A stretch of DNA of 64,000 nucleotides from Rubellimicrobium aerolatum (GTDB lineage: Bacteria; Pseudomonadota; Alphaproteobacteria; Rhodobacterales; Rhodobacteraceae), in NCBI RefSeq assembly GCF_017872975.1, contig NZ_JAGGJP010000010.1, forward strand, positions 62,001 to 126,000, given 5' to 3'. The translations under genes and the position numbers were made by a program. Numbering within the stretch: position 1 is the first letter of the stretch; each line of letters begins with the position of its first letter. Shown piece by piece: positions 8,535-16,698 of the stretch. Below the pieces are notes generated by a model. It was not told the origin of the DNA. It was given only the letters and a program-made list of their open reading frames with translations, and searched no databases.

Positions 8535-9063
8535 GCCCCTCGCCCAGCCGCGGCATGATCTCCACGAAGTTGCAGGGCCGGTGCCGGCTGTCGAGCTGGA
8601 GTCTCAGGATGCGGTCCCACGCGTCCCGGCAGGCCCCCGGACTTCCGGGCAGCGCGAACAGGTAGGTGCCGTTCGCCACGCCCCCCGTGGCCCGGCTCTG
8701 CACCGCGCTCGTCCCGATCGTCTCATAGGAGACCAGCGCGAAGATCGTCCCGAAGGCCTCGACCTCCTTCTCGTAGACGTCCCGGTGCGCCTCCACCGTC
8801 ACGTCCCGCCCCGTCAGCCCCGTCCCCCCGGTCGAGATCACCACGTCGATCCCCGGATCGGCCACCCACGCCCGCAACCTGTCCGCGATCAGCCCCCGCT
8901 CGTCCGGCACGATGTCCCGCGCCGCCAGCACGTGCCCGGCGTCCGCGATCCGCCCCGCCAGCGTGTCGCCCGAGCGGTCGGTCCCCGGCACCCGCGTGTC
9001 CGACACGGTCAGCAGCGCGATCCGCACGGGATAGAAGGGCAGCGATTCGTCGATCCGCGACAT
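8524..9063 (-). CDS. moaB: MoaB/MogA family molybdopterin adenylyltransferase-like protein
   Basis: 179 residues, single MoCF-biosynthesis domain. Motifs: TVSDTR near the N-terminus, VISTGGTGLTGRDVT (the molybdopterin-binding TGGTG loop), and FALPGSPGACRDAWDRIL. MogA-type enzymes adenylate molybdopterin; the MoaB branch is homologous, and its exact role differs between species. No other moa/moe gene is in the window, so the assignment is by domain only. The next gene in the same direction upstream is the uracil-DNA glycosylase, 10 bp away, suggesting one transcript. Confidence 0.9.
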   Translation of the reverse strand: MSRIDESLPFYPVRIALLTVSDTRVPGTDRSGDTLAGRIADAGHVLAARDIVPDERGLIADRLRAWVADPGIDVVISTGGTGLTGRDVTVEAHRDVYEKEVEAFGTIFALVSYETIGTSAVQSRATGGVANGTYLFALPGSPGACRDAWDRILRLQLDSRHRPCNFVEIMPRLGEGRTG

Positions 9064-9073
9064 GGGAAGCCTT

Positions 9074-9853
9074 TCAGGGATGGTCGAGCCGCGCCTTCAG
9101 CGCGAGGAGGTCGGCCCAGGCCTCGCGCTTGGCGGCCGGGGTCCGCAGCAGGTAGCTCGGATGGAAGGTCGGCAGCGCCGGGCGGCCCGCCGCCTCGGCC
9201 CAGCGGCCCCGGATCTGCGTGATCCCCGACCGCCCCAGCAGCGCCTGCGCCGGCGAGTTGCCCATGACCAGCAGCACCTTCGGCGCGGCGAGTTCGACGT
9301 GCCGGACCAGGAACGGCCGCCAGCGGTCGATCTCCGCCCCCTCCGGGCGGCGATTCCCCGGCGGCCGCCAGGGCAGGACATTGGCGACATAGACGGCGCG
9401 GGCGGGGTCCGCGTCCGCCCGGTCCCGCCCGATGGCCGCGAGCATCCGGTCGAGCAACTGCCCCGCCACGCCGACGAAGGGCCGCCCCTCGATGTCCTCG
9501 TCCCGCCCCGGCGCCTCGCCCACCACCATCAGGGCCGCGCCGGGCGTGCCGTCCGCGAAGACGAAGCGCCGCGCGCCGGGCTTCAGGTCGCAGTCGAAGC
9601 CCTCCATCGCGGCGGCGAGCGCGGAGAGGTCCCGCGCCCCCTGCGCGAGCGCCTCCGCCACGGCCACCGGGTCCGAGGGCGCGACGACCGGCGGCGCGGC
9701 CAGCGGCGCGGGCGTCGGCGTGTCGGCGGGGGTCCTCGCGACCAGCCCGTAGCGATCGACCGGCGCCTCGCCGATCGCCTCGTCGGCGCCAAGCTCCACG
9801 AGCCAGTCGAGCGCGGCGCGCGCGGAAAGGAGGGCGGGGTCCATGTCCTTCAT
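9074..9853 (-). CDS. Uracil-DNA glycosylase family 4-like protein lacking most Fe-S cysteines
   Basis: 259 residues from 9853; a second start at 9844 (MDPALLSARAALDW) is equally possible. An alphaproteobacterial N-terminal extension with a Pro/Ala linker precedes a UDG superfamily core: GEAPGRDEDIEGRPFVG (motif A, uracil pocket) and HPSYLL (motif B, DNA intercalation). It would excise uracil from DNA. Canonical family 4 enzymes bind a [4Fe-4S] cluster with four Cys; only one Cys (FDCDLKP) exists in this entire protein, and the usual Cys positions near NVLPWRPPGNRRP and RWRPFL hold Trp. It therefore probably has no cluster. A related cluster-less UDG type may exist in other alphaproteobacteria (unverified). 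Confidence 0.85.
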   Translation of the reverse strand: MKDMDPALLSARAALDWLVELGADEAIGEAPVDRYGLVARTPADTPTPAPLAAPPVVAPSDPVAVAEALAQGARDLSALAAAMEGFDCDLKPGARRFVFADGTPGAALMVVGEAPGRDEDIEGRPFVGVAGQLLDRMLAAIGRDRADADPARAVYVANVLPWRPPGNRRPEGAEIDRWRPFLVRHVELAAPKVLLVMGNSPAQALLGRSGITQIRGRWAEAAGRPALPTFHPSYLLRTPAAKREAWADLLALKARLDHP

Positions 9854-9880
9854 CCTAGCGCGGCGCGGGCGGGAAGGGCA

Positions 9881-9942
9881 GGGGGACGCTGCCCCCCGCG
9901 CGTTCCGCGCTCCCCCCGGGATACTTGAAGTCAAAGAAGGGC
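9881..9942 (+). repeat. Rhodobacteraceae-type intergenic element ending GGGATAYTTGAAG
   Basis: A GGGGG..CCCCCC hairpin, a second GCGCG..CGCGC hairpin, then CCCCCCGGGATACTTGAAG and TCAAAGAAGGGC. The order (C-run, GGGATA(T/C)TTG, then GAAGGG) recurs at 38547 and, inverted and shorter, at 21656. Similar sequences are common between genes in this bacterial family (recalled, not checked). Possibly a transcript-end or RNA structure element. Confidence 0.5.
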
Positions 9943-10012
9943 AAGGAGCCGCGTGCCGGAACGGCGGCGCAGCGCGGGCGTTGATCGCCGCCACGGCAAC
10001 CCGGAGGACGCC

Positions 10013-10381
10013 ATGACCGAGGAGACGCGGCCCAGCGGCCCGGCGATGTGGCGCGGGATGCTCGGGCGCTGCCCGAACTGCGGCCGGGGGCGGCTCTTCG
10101 CCGGCTTCCTGCGGATCTGCCCGCGCTGCGCCGCCTGCGGCGAGGAGCTGGGCCGCTACCGCGCCGCCGACGGCCCCGCCTTCGCCACCATCAGCATCGT
10201 CGGCCTCCTCCTCATCCCCATCCTGGGCTGGAGCTTCGTCGCCCTGCGCCCCGACCCCCTCCTGCTGGCGCTGATCCTCACCGTCTCGGTCACCGCCCTG
10301 ACCCTGATCGTGCTGCGCCTCACCAAGGGGGCCTGGGTCGGCTATCTCTGGTCGATGAACGAGATGGACGAGGGGGCGTGA
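10013..10381 (+). CDS. DUF983 family zinc-ribbon membrane protein
   Basis: 122 residues. The N-terminus has a zinc ribbon (GRCPNCGRGRLF, then CPRCAACGEEL) and the rest two transmembrane helices (about 58-77 and 82-102). This is the DUF983 layout; in alphaproteobacteria these genes often lie near cytochrome oxidase genes, but no such gene is present here. The start at 10013 is preferred because GGAGG precedes it by 5 bp; a longer frame begins at 9953 without a site. Function unknown. Confidence 0.88.
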   Translation: MTEETRPSGPAMWRGMLGRCPNCGRGRLFAGFLRICPRCAACGEELGRYRAADGPAFATISIVGLLLIPILGWSFVALRPDPLLLALILTVSVTALTLIVLRLTKGAWVGYLWSMNEMDEGA

Positions 10382-10449
10382 CCCGGCTGGCCCATCCGCG
10401 CCCGCGCCCGCGCCCGTAAGGCTGCGGCCACGCCGCCCGGAGCCCGCCC

Positions 10450-11412
10450 ATGTTCGCCGCCCAGATCGAGAGCTTCCCCCTCGCCCAGGCCTTCACCATC
10501 AGCCGGGGCTCCAGGACCGAGGCCCGCGTCGTCACCGTCCGCGTGACGCGGGGCGGCGTGACGGGCTGGGGCGAGTGCGTCCCCTACGCCCGCTACGGCG
10601 AGACCGCCGAAGGGGTGGCCCAAGCCATCGCCGCCCTCCCTCCGAACGCCACCCTCGCAAACCTCCCCGACCTCCTCCCCCCCGGCGCGACCCGCAACGC
10701 CGCCGACTGCGCGCTCTGGGACCTCGCCGCCAAGCAGGCCGGCGCGCGCGCCTGGACCCTCTGGGGCCTGCCCGAGCCCGCCCCCGTCGTCACCGCCTAC
10801 ACCCTCTCCCTCGACGCGCCCGAGACGATGGAGGCGCAGGCCCGCGCCCACGCCCACCGCCCCCTCCTCAAGATCAAGCTCGGCACCGAATCCGACATGC
10901 CCCGGCTCGAGGCCGTCCGGCGCGGCGCCCCCCGCGCCCGCCTGATCGTGGACGCCAACGAGGGCTGGACCCCCGACCTCTACGCCGCCCTCGCCCCCCA
11001 CCTCCTGCGCCTCGGCGTCGAACTGGTGGAGCAGCCCCTCCCCGCCGGGGCCGACGAGGCGCTGGCCCACATGCCCCGCCCCGTCCCCGTCTGCGCCGAC
11101 GAATCCTGCCACGACCGCGCCTCGCTGCCGCGCCTGCGGGGCCTCTACGACGCGGTCAACATCAAGCTCGACAAGACCGGCGGCCTGACCGAGGCGCTCG
11201 CCCTGCGCGAGAAGGCCCGCGCGATGGGCTTCCGCATCATGGTCGGCTGCATGGTCGGCACCTCGCTCGCCATGGCCCCGGCGGTGCTGGTGGCGCAGGG
11301 CTGCGACCTGGCCGACCTTGACGGACCCCTGCTTCTGGCGCAGGACCGCCCCCGCCCGCTCGGCTACTCCGAGGCGGGGGTCCACCCGCCCACGGCGGAA
11401 CTCTGGGGTTGA
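10450..11412 (+). CDS. Dipeptide epimerase (L-Ala-D/L-Glu epimerase type), enolase superfamily
   Basis: 320 residues. An N-terminal capping domain (GWGECVPYARYGET) precedes a (beta/alpha)7 barrel with the KxK motif (LLKIKLG), metal ligands in VDANEGW, VEQPL and ADES, and the second catalytic lysine in NIKLDKTGG. Family members epimerise L-Ala-D-Glu from peptidoglycan to L-Ala-L-Glu so that it can be catabolised; other dipeptide specificities occur, so the substrate is inferred. The stop is 2 bp before the D-amino-acid transaminase start, so the two form an operon that could process D-amino acids or murein peptides. Confidence 0.88.
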   Translation: MFAAQIESFPLAQAFTISRGSRTEARVVTVRVTRGGVTGWGECVPYARYGETAEGVAQAIAALPPNATLANLPDLLPPGATRNAADCALWDLAAKQAGARAWTLWGLPEPAPVVTAYTLSLDAPETMEAQARAHAHRPLLKIKLGTESDMPRLEAVRRGAPRARLIVDANEGWTPDLYAALAPHLLRLGVELVEQPLPAGADEALAHMPRPVPVCADESCHDRASLPRLRGLYDAVNIKLDKTGGLTEALALREKARAMGFRIMVGCMVGTSLAMAPAVLVAQGCDLADLDGPLLLAQDRPRPLGYSEAGVHPPTAELWG

Positions 11413-11414
11413 GC

Positions 11415-12275
11415 ATGAGCCGCATCGTCCACGTCAACGGCACCTATGTCCCCGAGGAGGAGGCCCGCGTCTCCGTCTTCGACCGCGGCTTCCTGATGGC
11501 CGATGGCGTCTACGAGGTGACGAGCGTCCTCGGCGGCAAGCTCGTGGACTTCCCTGGCCACCTCGCCCGCCTGCGCCGGTCGCTGGCCGAGCTCGACATG
11601 GCCTCCCCCGCCACCGACGACGACCTCCTCGCGATCCACCGCGAGCTGGTGGCGCGCAACGGCATCACCGATGGCATGGTCTATCTCCAGGTCACGCGCG
11701 GCGCGCCGCCCGACCGCGACTTCGCGTATCCGAACCCGCCCGTCCCGCCGACCCTGGTCCTGTTCACCCAGTCCAAGCCCGGCCTCGCCGACAGCCCCAT
11801 GGCGAAAACCGGCATGACCGTCGTCTCCATCCCCGACCAGCGCTGGGCGCGGCGGGACATCAAGACCGTCCAGCTCCTCTACCCATCCATGGGCAAGATG
11901 ATGGCCAAGGCCCAGGGCGCCGACGACGCCTGGATGGTCGAGGACGGCGTCGTGACCGAAGGCACCTCGAACAACGCCTACATCGTCAAGGGCAACGCGA
12001 TCATCACCCGCGACTTGGGCCCCCACATCCTCTCGGGCATCACCCGCGCCGCCGTCCTCCGCTTCGCCCGCGAATCGCAGATGCAGGTGGAGGAACGCCC
12101 CTTCACCATCGAGGAGGCGCTGACGGCCGACGAGGCCTTCGTCACCTCCGCCACGACCTTCGTGATGCCGGTGGTGCGGCTCGACGGACAGCCGATCGGC
12201 GCGGGCCGCCCCGGTCCCGTCGCCGCCCGCCTGCGCGAGATCTACCTGGAGGAAAGCCGCAAGGCGGCGGTCTGA
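11415..12275 (+). CDS. dat: D-amino-acid transaminase
   Basis: 286 residues, PLP fold type IV. The PLP lysine lies in RRDIKTVQLLYPSMGKMMAK, and EGTSNNAYIV is the phosphate-binding block. DIK at the lysine and YVPEEEARVSVFDRGF near the N-terminus favour D-amino-acid transaminase over branched-chain transaminase or aminodeoxychorismate lyase. It interconverts D-alanine and D-glutamate with their 2-oxo acids in the cytosol. Start at 11415, right after the epimerase stop; a TTG at 11409 is in frame but less likely. Pairing with the dipeptide epimerase points to turnover or supply of D-Glu/D-Ala (inference). Confidence 0.88.
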   Translation: MSRIVHVNGTYVPEEEARVSVFDRGFLMADGVYEVTSVLGGKLVDFPGHLARLRRSLAELDMASPATDDDLLAIHRELVARNGITDGMVYLQVTRGAPPDRDFAYPNPPVPPTLVLFTQSKPGLADSPMAKTGMTVVSIPDQRWARRDIKTVQLLYPSMGKMMAKAQGADDAWMVEDGVVTEGTSNNAYIVKGNAIITRDLGPHILSGITRAAVLRFARESQMQVEERPFTIEEALTADEAFVTSATTFVMPVVRLDGQPIGAGRPGPVAARLREIYLEESRKAAV

Positions 12276-12433
12276 GAGGCGTAGCGCGCCCGCAGGGCGC
12301 GCTCCTCCTCGGGGTCCAGCGGCCAGACCGCGAACAGCTCGTCCAGCACCCGCGCCGTGGCCTCGGCGTTATCCCGGACAGGGCGGGGTCGGATCAGCGA
12401 GGCCAGGGCCGAGAGGAGCGATGTGAGCAGCAT
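12242..12433 (-). CDS. Hypothetical 63-residue protein, convergent with dat
   Basis: The frame encodes MLLTSLLSALASLIRPRP, an acidic helix (AEATARVLDELFAVWPLD) and EEERALRARYASQTAAL. It overlaps the last 34 bp of dat tail to tail. Composition (amphipathic, few low-complexity runs) looks more like protein than the usual antisense shadows, and AT-rich DNA lies upstream (12460-12540), as expected for a promoter. No family recognised. It may also be non-coding. Confidence 0.4.
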   Translation of the reverse strand: MLLTSLLSALASLIRPRPVRDNAEATARVLDELFAVWPLDPEEERALRARYASQTAALRLSSR

Positions 12434-12554
12434 GGTCGTTTCCGGGTCCGCGACAGAGACGCGCCGAAAAGGCGCATAATCTTTGAGATAACCCGCTTCC
12501 GCCCGGATCGTTCCATCTTTGTTGACGAATAGTTAAGAACAGGCAGCGGCCCGC

Positions 12555-12872
12555 TCAGCCGCCCTTGGGCGCCACGTTCGCCGCGAAGGCCTCGCGGAAG
12601 GCCGCCTGCTTGGCCCCGTCCGCCTCGGTCTGGTGGGCCGCCACCCAGGCGGCGTAGGGCATCCCGTAGAACAGCTCCCGCGCCTCCTCCTTCGAGAGCG
12701 TCACCCCCCGCTCCGCCGCCGCCTCGCCCATCCAGCGGCTCAGGCAGTTGCGGCAGAACCCCGCCAGGGTCATCAGGTCGATGTTCTGCACCTCGGGCCG
12801 CGCCTCCAGCAGATGCGCGCGCAAGGCGCGGAACGCGGCGGCCTCGATCTCGGTGCGGGTGCGGTCATCCAT
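12555..12872 (-). CDS. DUF1244 domain-containing protein
   Basis: 105 residues. The family core NIDLMTLAGFCRNCLSRWM, with its CxxC pair, and the ELFYGMPYAAWVAAHQTEA segment are clear. DUF1244 proteins are small, helical and found in alpha- and gammaproteobacteria; no function is established. The start overlaps the stop of the N-formylglutamate amidohydrolase gene by 8 bp (12865-12872), so the two are co-transcribed and probably coupled. Confidence 0.92.
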   Translation of the reverse strand: MDDRTRTEIEAAAFRALRAHLLEARPEVQNIDLMTLAGFCRNCLSRWMGEAAAERGVTLSKEEARELFYGMPYAAWVAAHQTEADGAKQAAFREAFAANVAPKGG

Positions 12873-13683
12873 GGGCGGTCCTCCAGGCCTCCGGCCGGGA
12901 CGTGGGCCGCGCCGTCGCCTCGTCCAGCGCCGCCGCCAGGATCGGGGCCAGCCGCGCGGCCCAGGCCTCCTGGTCCTCGGGCGTCCCGATCAGGTCGTTG
13001 CGGACCTCGACCAGCGCGTTCAGCCGCCCGTGCTTCAGCGCGTGGCGGTCGATGCTGTCGCCGGGCAGGTGGCCGGAATACGGCTCGTTGTCGCCCACGC
13101 ACAGGTCGGCCTCGCGCCCCAGCCGCTCCAGCAGCGGCCGCGCGAGCCGCTGGTCGAGGTGCGAATGCAGCACCCCCACCTGCCAGGGCCGGGGCGGCCG
13201 CCCCTTCAGTTGCGGCGTGAAGCTGTGGATCGCCAGGATCGCCGGCCGCCCCCGCTCATGGCCCCGCCCGCGCGCCAGCGCCTCCAGCGCCGCATGATAG
13301 GGCCGATACAGCCGGTCCAGCCGCGCCGCCACGTCCCCCGGCGACAGCCGCCGGTTCGCCGGGATCACCGACCCGTCATACAGCCGCATCAGCAGCGTCG
13401 GGTCGTCCTCGCCCCGGTTCGGGTCGATCACTAGGCGCGAGAACCGCGCGAGGATCGCCGGGCTCCCCAGGTGCCGCGCCAGCGCGCGCGTCAGCCCCGC
13501 CGCGCCCACGTCGTAGGCGATGTGCCGCGCCATGTCCCAGGCCGGCAGCCCCAGGTCGCCCCCCGCCACCCAGTCCGGCACCGCGTTGGACGCATGGTCG
13601 CAGGTCACGACCCAGGGGCCGGGGGCCTCGGGGTTCATGATTTCGTAAGCGGGATGGGCGAGGGCGGGCAGGGGCGGTGTCAT
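12865..13683 (-). CDS. N-formylglutamate amidohydrolase family protein
   Basis: 272 residues. The family start VVTCDHASNAVPDW, the RHIAYDVGAAG block, RLVIDPNRGEDDPTL, an AILAIHSFTPQLKG His motif and EVRNDLIG are present. HutG-type members hydrolyse N-formyl-L-glutamate in histidine degradation; alphaproteobacterial members of this length are often outside hut operons, and there is no hut gene here, so the true substrate is unknown. It is followed by DUF1244 with overlapping ends. Divergent from pyk, with 109 bp between. Confidence 0.88.
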   Translation of the reverse strand: MTPPLPALAHPAYEIMNPEAPGPWVVTCDHASNAVPDWVAGGDLGLPAWDMARHIAYDVGAAGLTRALARHLGSPAILARFSRLVIDPNRGEDDPTLLMRLYDGSVIPANRRLSPGDVAARLDRLYRPYHAALEALARGRGHERGRPAILAIHSFTPQLKGRPPRPWQVGVLHSHLDQRLARPLLERLGREADLCVGDNEPYSGHLPGDSIDRHALKHGRLNALVEVRNDLIGTPEDQEAWAARLAPILAAALDEATARPTSRPEAWRTAHG

Positions 13684-13792
13684 GCCCCAGTCCCATAGGC
13701 CAGTTGTGGCGCGAAGGGAATCGCGCCATACAGCGCCCCGAACACGGCCGCGCCGTTAGCGCTACCAGTCCGCCCACCGCCGGGAGAACCGC

Positions 13793-15241
13793 ATGAGACG
13801 CCACCGCAAGGTCAAGATCGTGGCCACCCTGGGCCCCGCCTCCTCCTCCAAGGAGATGATCCGCGCGCTCCACCAGGCCGGGGCCGACGTGTTCCGCCTC
13901 AACATGAGCCACGGCACCCACGAGGACGTGGCCGAGCGCCACCGCATCATCCGCGAGATCGAGGCCGAATCGAACCAGCCCATCGGCATCCTCGCCGACC
14001 TCCAGGGCCCCAAGCTGCGCGTCGGCGTGTTCGGCGGCGACGGCGCCTTCGACCTCCAGGAGGGGGCGACCTTCCGGCTCGACCTCGACCCGACCCCCGG
14101 CGACGCCTCCCGCGTCCAGCTCCCCCACCGCGAGATCTTCGCGGCCCTCGAACGCGGCTCCTCGCTCCTCGTCAACGACGGCAAGATCCGCCTGCACGTG
14201 GTGGACTGCGGCCCCGACTTCGCCGACTGCACGGTGACGGTGGGCGGGACGATCTCCAACCGCAAGGGCGTCAACGTCCCCGACGTGGTGCTCCCCCTCG
14301 CCGCCCTGTCCGAAAAGGACCGCCGCGACCTCGAATTCGTCTGCGAGCTGGGCGTGGACTGGCTCGCGCTCTCCTTCGTGCAGCGCGCCGCCGACGTGGA
14401 GGAGGCCCGCGCCCTCGCGCGCGGCCGCGCCGCCGTCCTGTCCAAGATCGAGAAGCCCGCCGCCGTGAAGGCCTTCGACGAGATCCTGGCCGCCTCGGAC
14501 GGCATCATGGTGGCGCGCGGCGACCTCGGCGTGGAGCTTCCCGTCCAGGCCGTCCCGCCCATCCAGAAGCAGCTCATCCGCAAGTGCCGCCGCGCCGCCA
14601 AGCCGGTGATCGTGGCGACGCAGATGCTCGAATCCATGATCGAATCGCCCGTGCCGACGCGGGCCGAGGTGTCGGACGTGGCCCACGCCATCTACGAGGG
14701 CGCGGACGCGATCATGCTCTCGGCCGAATCGGCCAGCGGCCGGTATCCCGTGGAGGCCGTCCGCACCATGGACGATGTCGCCCGCGAGATCGAATCCGAC
14801 CCGACCTACATCCAGATCATCGAGGCGTCCCGCATGGTGGACCGCCGCACCGTCGCCGACGGCATCGTGGCCGCCGCGCGCGAGATCGCCGAGGCCACCG
14901 ACGTCAAGGCCATCGCCTGCTTCTCCGAATCGGGCACCACCGCGCTCCTCGTCGCGCGCGAACGCCCCCGCGTGCCGATCATTGCGCTCACCTCCATCGA
15001 GGGGACGGCCCGGCGGCTGTCGCTCACCTGGGGGGTGGACTGCGTGGTCTCCGACCCGGTGGACCGCTTCAAGATGGCGGTGCTGGCCGCCATCCACGCC
15101 GCCGTCGGGCAGGGCTACGCCGAGACCTCGGACCGCATCGTCGTCACCGCCGGCGTGCCCTTCAACACGCCGGGCTCCACCAACATCCTCCGCGTCGCCC
15201 CCTGCCAGGAGCGGCTGATCTTCGAGGGCGAGCCCGAATAG
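13793..15241 (+). CDS. pyk: Pyruvate kinase
   Basis: 482 residues, full length. It transfers phosphate from phosphoenolpyruvate to ADP in glycolysis. Signature blocks: KIVATLGPASSS, FRLNMSHG, the metal/substrate block MVARGDLGVELP, and KPVIVATQMLESMI. The C-terminal domain (residues about 350-480) is complete. Start MRRHRKVKIV at 13793; a GGGAGAA site precedes it. It stands alone: divergent from the amidohydrolase, and 108 bp before the L35 gene. Confidence 0.97.
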   Translation: MRRHRKVKIVATLGPASSSKEMIRALHQAGADVFRLNMSHGTHEDVAERHRIIREIEAESNQPIGILADLQGPKLRVGVFGGDGAFDLQEGATFRLDLDPTPGDASRVQLPHREIFAALERGSSLLVNDGKIRLHVVDCGPDFADCTVTVGGTISNRKGVNVPDVVLPLAALSEKDRRDLEFVCELGVDWLALSFVQRAADVEEARALARGRAAVLSKIEKPAAVKAFDEILAASDGIMVARGDLGVELPVQAVPPIQKQLIRKCRRAAKPVIVATQMLESMIESPVPTRAEVSDVAHAIYEGADAIMLSAESASGRYPVEAVRTMDDVAREIESDPTYIQIIEASRMVDRRTVADGIVAAAREIAEATDVKAIACFSESGTTALLVARERPRVPIIALTSIEGTARRLSLTWGVDCVVSDPVDRFKMAVLAAIHAAVGQGYAETSDRIVVTAGVPFNTPGSTNILRVAPCQERLIFEGEPE

Positions 15242-15349
15242 GGGCTTGCCCGACGCCGCGCGCCCCCGTATAGGGCGCGCTCCGACCCCGCGCGGATGGC
15301 CAAGCGGCATTGCCTCCCTGCGCGCCACGCTCACCACAGGAGCCCGAAA

Positions 15350-15550
15350 ATGCCCAAGATGAAGACCAAGTCGAGCGCCAAGAAGCGCTTCAAGGTGACC
15401 GCTTCCGGCCTCATCGTCGCCGGCCAGACCGGCAAGCGCCACGGCATGATCAAGCGGAGCAACAAGTTCATCCGTCAAGCCCGGGGGACCACGATCCTCT
15501 CCGAGCAGGACGCGAACATCGTCCGCAAGTACATGCCCTACGCGCGCTGA
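15350..15550 (+). CDS. rpmI: 50S ribosomal protein L35
   Basis: 66 residues: [39 protein letters not shown], then [11 protein letters not shown], the complete family pattern. ATG 15350 follows a CACAGGAG ribosome site. It lies 14 bp before rplT, the normal pair. infC, which usually precedes rpmI in other bacteria, is not here. Confidence 0.98.
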   Translation: MPKMKTKSSAKKRFKVTASGLIVAGQTGKRHGMIKRSNKFIRQARGTTILSEQDANIVRKYMPYAR

Positions 15551-15564
15551 GAGGAGGCTGAGAG

Positions 15565-15939
15565 ATGTCCCGCACCAAGACCGGCCCCGTCACCCACCGT
15601 CGCCACAAGAAGGTCCTCGACCAGGCGAAGGGCTACTACGACCACCGCTCGCGCACCTTCAAGGTCGCCCGGCAGGCCGTGGACAAGGCCAACCAGTATG
15701 CCACCCGCGACCGCCGCAACCGCAAGCGCGACTTCCGCGCGCTGTGGATCCAGCGGATCAACGCCGCCGTGCGCGCCTTCGACCCGGCGCTGACCTATTC
15801 GCGCTTCATCAACGGCCTGTCGCTCGCCGGGATCGAGGTGGACCGCAAGGTCCTCGCCGACCTCGCCGTGCATGAGCCCGAGGCCTTCGCGTCCATCGCC
15901 GACAAGGCCCGCGCCGCGCTCCCCGCCGCCACGGCCTGA
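15565..15939 (+). CDS. rplT: 50S ribosomal protein L20
   Basis: 124 residues: [58 protein letters not shown] and the SRFINGL block are standard. It binds 23S rRNA early in 50S assembly and, in several bacteria, represses its own operon. GAGGCTGAGAG precedes the ATG. A strong hairpin 25 bp after the stop may end the rpmI-rplT transcript. Confidence 0.98.
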   Translation: MSRTKTGPVTHRRHKKVLDQAKGYYDHRSRTFKVARQAVDKANQYATRDRRNRKRDFRALWIQRINAAVRAFDPALTYSRFINGLSLAGIEVDRKVLADLAVHEPEAFASIADKARAALPAATA

Positions 15940-15963
15940 GCCGTTCGCGACCTCACGACCCGC

Positions 15964-15989
15964 ACGGGCGCCGGACCACCGGCGCCCGT
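15964..15989 (+). terminator. Hairpin after rplT
   Basis: Perfect 11-bp stem ACGGGCGCCGG / CCGGCGCCCGT with an ACCA loop, followed by TTCGCGTTCC. The T-tract is poor, as is common in high-GC genomes. The region 15990-16193 beyond it shows nothing I recognise. Confidence 0.6.
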
Positions 15990-16193
15990 TCGCGTTCCGG
16001 GGAACCGCGCCGACGCCGCACCACGCGGGCTCCTCCATTCGGGCGCTTCCCTGCAGGCGGCGAGCCGCTGGGCCGCCCCGCCCCGGCCGCGAGACGAACC
16101 GATCCGCCCAGGGCCGGCGCGCGCCGTCCGCGACCTGCCGCTCCGGGCAACCGGCCGCCCCCGCAAGCCCCTGCTCGGCCCGCCCCGCCCCTC

Positions 16194-16415
16194 TCAGGGC
16201 ACCGGACGCTCCGAGACATGGGCCAGGACCCGCATCGCGGATCGCCGCGCCGGCGGCCAGGCCAGGCTCGCTACCACGCTGCACAAGAGCCCCAGGTTCC
16301 CGCCCGCGACATACAGCAGGAATGCCATCCAGATCGACTGACCCACCGCCAGGGAAAGGGCGGCAGAGCCGATCCCGCTTGCCACAGCGACAAGCAGATG
16401 ACCCGTCATCATCAT
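16194..16415 (-). CDS. Small membrane protein, two predicted helices
   Basis: 73 residues from the first of three ATG codons (16415); MMMTGHLLVAVASGIGSA begins a first helix, and SIWMAFLLYVAGGNLGLL a second, followed by PPARRSAMRVLAHVSERPVP. A strong AGGAGG site precedes the starts at ideal spacing (second ATG, 16412, may be used). The clean hydrophobic pattern and ribosome site make it a real gene, but no family is recognised. It lies alone between rplT and pheS. The 283 bp between it and pheS contain an AT-rich patch (16465-16515) that should hold promoters for both directions. Confidence 0.6.
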   Translation of the reverse strand: MMMTGHLLVAVASGIGSAALSLAVGQSIWMAFLLYVAGGNLGLLCSVVASLAWPPARRSAMRVLAHVSERPVP

Positions 16416-16698
16416 CGGTCCTCCTCGGCCATGGGGACCCCCAGAGTCCCGTCCAGCCACCGATTCAACCTTGAGTCGTTAAGATGGGCTTAAGGCTCCA
16501 TTTTTACAAATCAAGCTCCCGCTTCCGTGACGGCTTCACAGCCTCCGTCATTCCGTTGCGTCAACGCCCCAGCCGGCCGGACCCGCGCCCCGCGCCGCCC
16601 GCGCCGCAGGCGACCGCCCATCGAACAGGCGCCGCGCCCCGGGCGCTTGCACCGCCCCCGCGCGGGCGGTAACCGACCGCGAGGCCAGGGGGTGCGAC

